DNA of 6,248 bases from Actinomycetota bacterium. Lineage in GTDB: Bacteria; Actinomycetota; Acidimicrobiia; Acidimicrobiales; Acidimicrobiaceae. Positions 4,356-6,248 of the stretch are shown in pieces. Position 1 is the stretch's first letter, and each line of letters begins with the position of its first letter. The notes under the pieces were generated by a model. It searched no databases. It saw only the letters and a program-made list of their open reading frames with translations, and was not told the DNA's origin. Made by a program: the position numbers and the translations under genes. The stretch covers positions 1 through 6,248 of the forward strand of contig DAHVOF010000107.1 in NCBI GenBank assembly GCA_027318945.1. The letters run 5' to 3'.

Positions 4356-5099
4356 ACAACTCAGAGTGCGGCCCTTTACGAACAGCTCGCGCGGATTGGC
4401 AAGGTTGTGATGCATTCGAAACGCATCGAGCTTTTGGATCTTCTCTGCCAAGGGGAGCGAAGCGTGGAGTCGCTGGCGGAAGTTACAGGTCTGAAGTTGA
4501 CAACAGCCTCGGCCCACTTGCAGGTTATGCGGCAAGCCCGTCTGGTTGAGATCCGCAAACAAGGAACGCGAATCTATTACCGCGCAGCCGGTGAAGAGGT
4601 GTGCCGCCTTGTGGCCTCGCTGGCGGACGTGGGTAAAGCCCGCCTGGCGGAGGTGGATCAGATCCTCAGAGAGATCGACACTGGTTCTAAATCGACAGAA
4701 CGTGTCGGCCGATCAGACCTTCTTTTACGAGTCCGCCGTGGTGACGCCGTTGTTGTAGATGTAAGACCCACTGAGGAGTATGCTGCGGGTCATATACCCG
4801 GTGCGATCTCCATCCCCCTTGAGCATCTCGAAGCGGAGCTGGACGCGATCGACCCAGCTATCGAACTGGTGGCTTACTGCCGTGGCCCGCTCTGCCTCCT
4901 CGCACCACAAGCTGTGAATCTGCTCCGTGCTCACGGTCGTCTGGCGCGCTGCCTCGAAGACGGCATGCCCGAATGGCGCCAAGCTGGTCTGCCGGTTGCA
5001 GTCGGTGAAGAACCACAGAGAGATCCAATGGTTGCGTTCCCCGGGCTCTCTCGGGCCGCCGAGACCACCACGATGAATGACCAGGAGACCTTGACTTGA
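4344..5099 (+). CDS. ArsR-family repressor fused to a rhodanese sulfurtransferase domain
   Basis: This 251-residue fusion has an ArsR winged helix-turn-helix at about residues 8-108: ALYEQLARIG, then RIELLDLLCQGERSVESLAE, recognition helix TTASAHLQVMRQARLVE, and wing KQGTRIYYRA. A rhodanese domain follows at about 121-221: VVVDVRPTEEYAAGHIPGAI, the active-site loop YCRGPLC with catalytic Cys179, and LEDGMPEWRQAGLPV. The arsenic-binding CVC motif of classical ArsR is absent. Two cysteines in the DNA-binding domain (Cys35, Cys87) could sense sulfane sulfur as in BigR/SqrR, though their positions are not a clear match. Rhodaneses move sulfane sulfur through a Cys persulfide, so the fusion suggests a sulfur-responsive repressor. 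ATG 4344 is kept because homologous sequence starts at ALYEQLARIG, with the promoter directly upstream. It is the first gene of the operon; its stop overlaps the next start. The last 30 residues are an unassigned tail. Confidence 0.9.
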   Translation: MEYNTTQSAALYEQLARIGKVVMHSKRIELLDLLCQGERSVESLAEVTGLKLTTASAHLQVMRQARLVEIRKQGTRIYYRAAGEEVCRLVASLADVGKARLAEVDQILREIDTGSKSTERVGRSDLLLRVRRGDAVVVDVRPTEEYAAGHIPGAISIPLEHLEAELDAIDPAIELVAYCRGPLCLLAPQAVNLLRAHGRLARCLEDGMPEWRQAGLPVAVGEEPQRDPMVAFPGLSRAAETTTMNDQETLT

Positions 5100-5446
5100 A
5101 AATACTTGTTATTTTGAATGACCCGCCATATGGGACTGAGCGCTCCTACAACGGGCTTCGGCTCGCGGGTTCGTTGTCGAAGCGCAGCGACGTGGAGGTA
5201 AAGATGTTCCTATTCGGCGATGCTGTTGGTTGCGCAATTAGAAACCAGAAGGTCCCTGATGGTTACTATCACCTGGACCGGATGGCGCTGTCGGTATTGC
5301 GCCACGATGGAGAGATCGGATGCTGCGGGACGTGCATGGATGCACGGGGATTCACAGACGAGATGCTGATAGAAGGTGCACGGCGCTCGACTCTCGAGGC
5401 GGCCACCGACTGGTCCATTTGGGCTGACAAGATAATCAGCTTCTAG
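5096..5446 (+). CDS. DsrE-family small sulfur-relay protein
   Basis: This 116-residue cytoplasmic protein is of the DsrE/DsrF (YchN-like) fold. Its N-terminal strand and loop, MKILVILNDPPYGTERSYNG (1-20), are followed by VEVKMFLFGDAVGCAI (33-48) and the cysteine signature CCGTCMDARG (76-85), then a C-terminal helix and TDWSIWADKIISF. Relatives carry sulfane sulfur on a conserved Cys in sulfur oxidation and tRNA-thiolation relays. Here Cys46, Cys76, Cys77 and Cys80 are candidates. The start is a TTG (5096-5098) overlapping the upstream stop in TTGA, with AGGAG (5083-5087) 8 bases before it, so it is coupled to the ArsR-rhodanese gene. Next to an SQR it most plausibly accepts or buffers sulfur released from sulfide oxidation. 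Family is firm; the exact partner and substrate are inferred. Confidence 0.85.
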   Translation: MKILVILNDPPYGTERSYNGLRLAGSLSKRSDVEVKMFLFGDAVGCAIRNQKVPDGYYHLDRMALSVLRHDGEIGCCGTCMDARGFTDEMLIEGARRSTLEAATDWSIWADKIISF

Positions 5447-5525
5447 GCCCCATCAGCGACCCCAGACACGCACCGCAAGGAGTTTACCGAGAGATGTTTT
5501 TTCATATCGAGACCTAGGAGTCGCT
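5447..5525 (+). other. 79-base gap with a possible 7-codon leader and the SQR ribosome binding site
   Basis: TAGGAG (5515-5520) lies 5 bases before the TTG start of the SQR gene and is the clear ribosome binding site. Before it, AAGGAG (5477-5482) precedes an ATG at 5494 that opens MFFHIET and stops at TAG 5515-5517, a stop that falls inside the SQR ribosome binding site. This could be a small coupled leader or chance. No hairpin terminator or new promoter is evident, so SQR is probably co-transcribed with the two upstream genes. Confidence 0.35.
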
Positions 5526-6248
5526 TTGACCAAGTCCGTAAAAGTAGTGATCATTGGCGGATCATTCGGCGGGTTGACGGCCGCGTATGAGCTTCGTAGA
5601 AGGTTCGGCCCTGAGACTTTGGAGATAACCCTCGTCTCTCGCGATTCCCGTTTTACCTTCGTGCCATCGCTCACATGGGTGGCAGTCGGCTCTCGCAAGC
5701 TTTCACAGATCTCCTTCGGCCTGGAAGAGCCGCTGGGCTCCCGAAAGATCCGGTTCATCAGAGAACCGGCGATGGGAATCGATACCGACAACAAGACGGT
5801 GTCTACCTCGAAGAGCCTATACCCCTACGACTTTCTGATAATTGCCACCGGGCATCGAAGCGCCAACGAGGCAGTAGAGGGCCTGGGCCCCTTCGGCGGG
5901 CCTGGCCACTCTCCCATGTCACCACCAGAAGCAGATGAGCTCGCCGGCGCGATCAGCCAGCTGCTCACGAACCCTGGTCCTCTAGTAGTAGGAGCAGCAC
6001 CAGGCGCCAGCTGTATCGGTCCGGCTTACGAGCTCGCCTTTGAGATCGATCATTTGCTCAGAAGGAAAAAGCTCCGCCATCTTGTACCTATCACGTATGT
6101 CACCCCCGAGCCATATCTGGGCCATATGGGAATGGGAGGCGCAGGAAAGATGCGTCAGCTTCTAGAGGCGGAATTCGAAGAGCGCGACATCAGGTACCAG
6201 ATATCCGCCGCGGTGACACGGATCACGCCGGATTCGGTAGAGGTTGGA
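5526..6248 (+). CDS. sqr: Sulfide:quinone oxidoreductase-like flavoprotein, first 241 codons, cut by the window edge
   Basis: This is an FAD-dependent, SQR-type disulfide-oxidoreductase-fold enzyme, expected at the cytoplasmic membrane, oxidising sulfide and reducing quinone. A Rossmann FAD-binding start VVIIGGSFGGLTAAYELRRR (residues 7-26) is followed by SRDSRFTFVPSLTWVAVG (38-55), the strand YDFLIIATG (101-109), and GAAPGASCIGPAYELAF (156-172) with Cys163, a conserved catalytic-type cysteine. It continues with VPITYVTPEPYLGHMGMGG (187-205). At the site where related SQRs have the first redox cysteine (HSxCT), this protein reads GHSPMSPPEA with Met131. The third cysteine would lie beyond the window. 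The start is a TTG (5526-5528) with AGGAG 5 bases upstream, and no earlier in-frame start fits. It is the third gene of the operon. SQR is preferred over NDH-2 because of the GASCIGPAYE motif; a diverged function cannot be excluded. Confidence 0.85.
   Translation, partial: MTKSVKVVIIGGSFGGLTAAYELRRRFGPETLEITLVSRDSRFTFVPSLTWVAVGSRKLSQISFGLEEPLGSRKIRFIREPAMGIDTDNKTVSTSKSLYPYDFLIIATGHRSANEAVEGLGPFGGPGHSPMSPPEADELAGAISQLLTNPGPLVVGAAPGASCIGPAYELAFEIDHLLRRKKLRHLVPITYVTPEPYLGHMGMGGAGKMRQLLEAEFEERDIRYQISAAVTRITPDSVEVG

Noticed and set aside
4725..4982. Minus-strand 85-codon frame
   Set aside because: It is entirely opposite the rhodanese domain, whose motifs are unambiguous on the plus strand.
5453..5938. 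Frames on both strands within the SQR region (5453-5794 minus, 5675-5938 plus)
   Set aside because: Both are shadows of the SQR frame, which starts at TTG 5526 and continues past the window edge.
1..6248. CRISPR array, tRNA or rRNA genes
   Set aside because: No regularly spaced repeats and no cloverleaf or rRNA-like sequence were seen on reading both strands.

Overview
The window looks like an accessory segment of a bacterial chromosome, probably from an actinobacterium and possibly a sulfur- or metal-exposed acidophile. That placement is inference. It rests on the style of the ribbon-helix-helix/MazF and AbrB/VapC pairs, the DUF6036-type nucleotidyltransferase, two TTG starts, and several genes whose best promoter signal sits so close to the ATG that the mRNA would be leaderless. 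No rRNA, tRNA or CRISPR array is visible.

Positions 1-1947 (all minus strand) hold three toxin-antitoxin (TA) operons in a row. Each has the antitoxin first and a toxin start overlapping the antitoxin stop. From right to left they are VapBC (AbrB-type antitoxin 1699-1947, PIN-domain RNase 1289-1702), a ribbon-helix-helix/MazF pair (917-1150 and 606-917), and a second ribbon-helix-helix/MazF pair (198-446, with the toxin 1-204 cut by the window edge). Operator-like inverted repeats and -10 elements lie directly against the antitoxin start codons.

Positions about 1960-4300 are a graveyard of broken genes. They include a possible frameshifted remnant on the minus strand (2070-2352), the C-terminal half of a RelB/DinJ-type antitoxin on the plus strand (2355-2528), and about 600 bases with no confident gene. 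Next comes a DUF6036/AbiEii-like nucleotidyltransferase broken by one in-frame stop (3141-3656), behind the tail of its coupled upstream partner (3656-about 3838). That partner is cut off where the 3' third of an IS630-family transposase begins on the other strand (3842-about 4123).

Positions 4308-6248 (plus strand) are an apparently intact sulfur operon: an ArsR-family repressor fused to a rhodanese domain, a small DsrE-like protein overlapping it by 4 bases, and the first 241 codons of a sulfide:quinone oxidoreductase (SQR)-like flavoprotein. A TTGACA box with a palindrome over the -10 and start codon precedes the operon. The likely scheme is that sulfide or sulfane sulfur inactivates the ArsR domain, SQR oxidises sulfide to sulfane sulfur, and DsrE and the rhodanese domain carry it on. 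The SQR carries Met where typical relatives have the first of their three redox cysteines.
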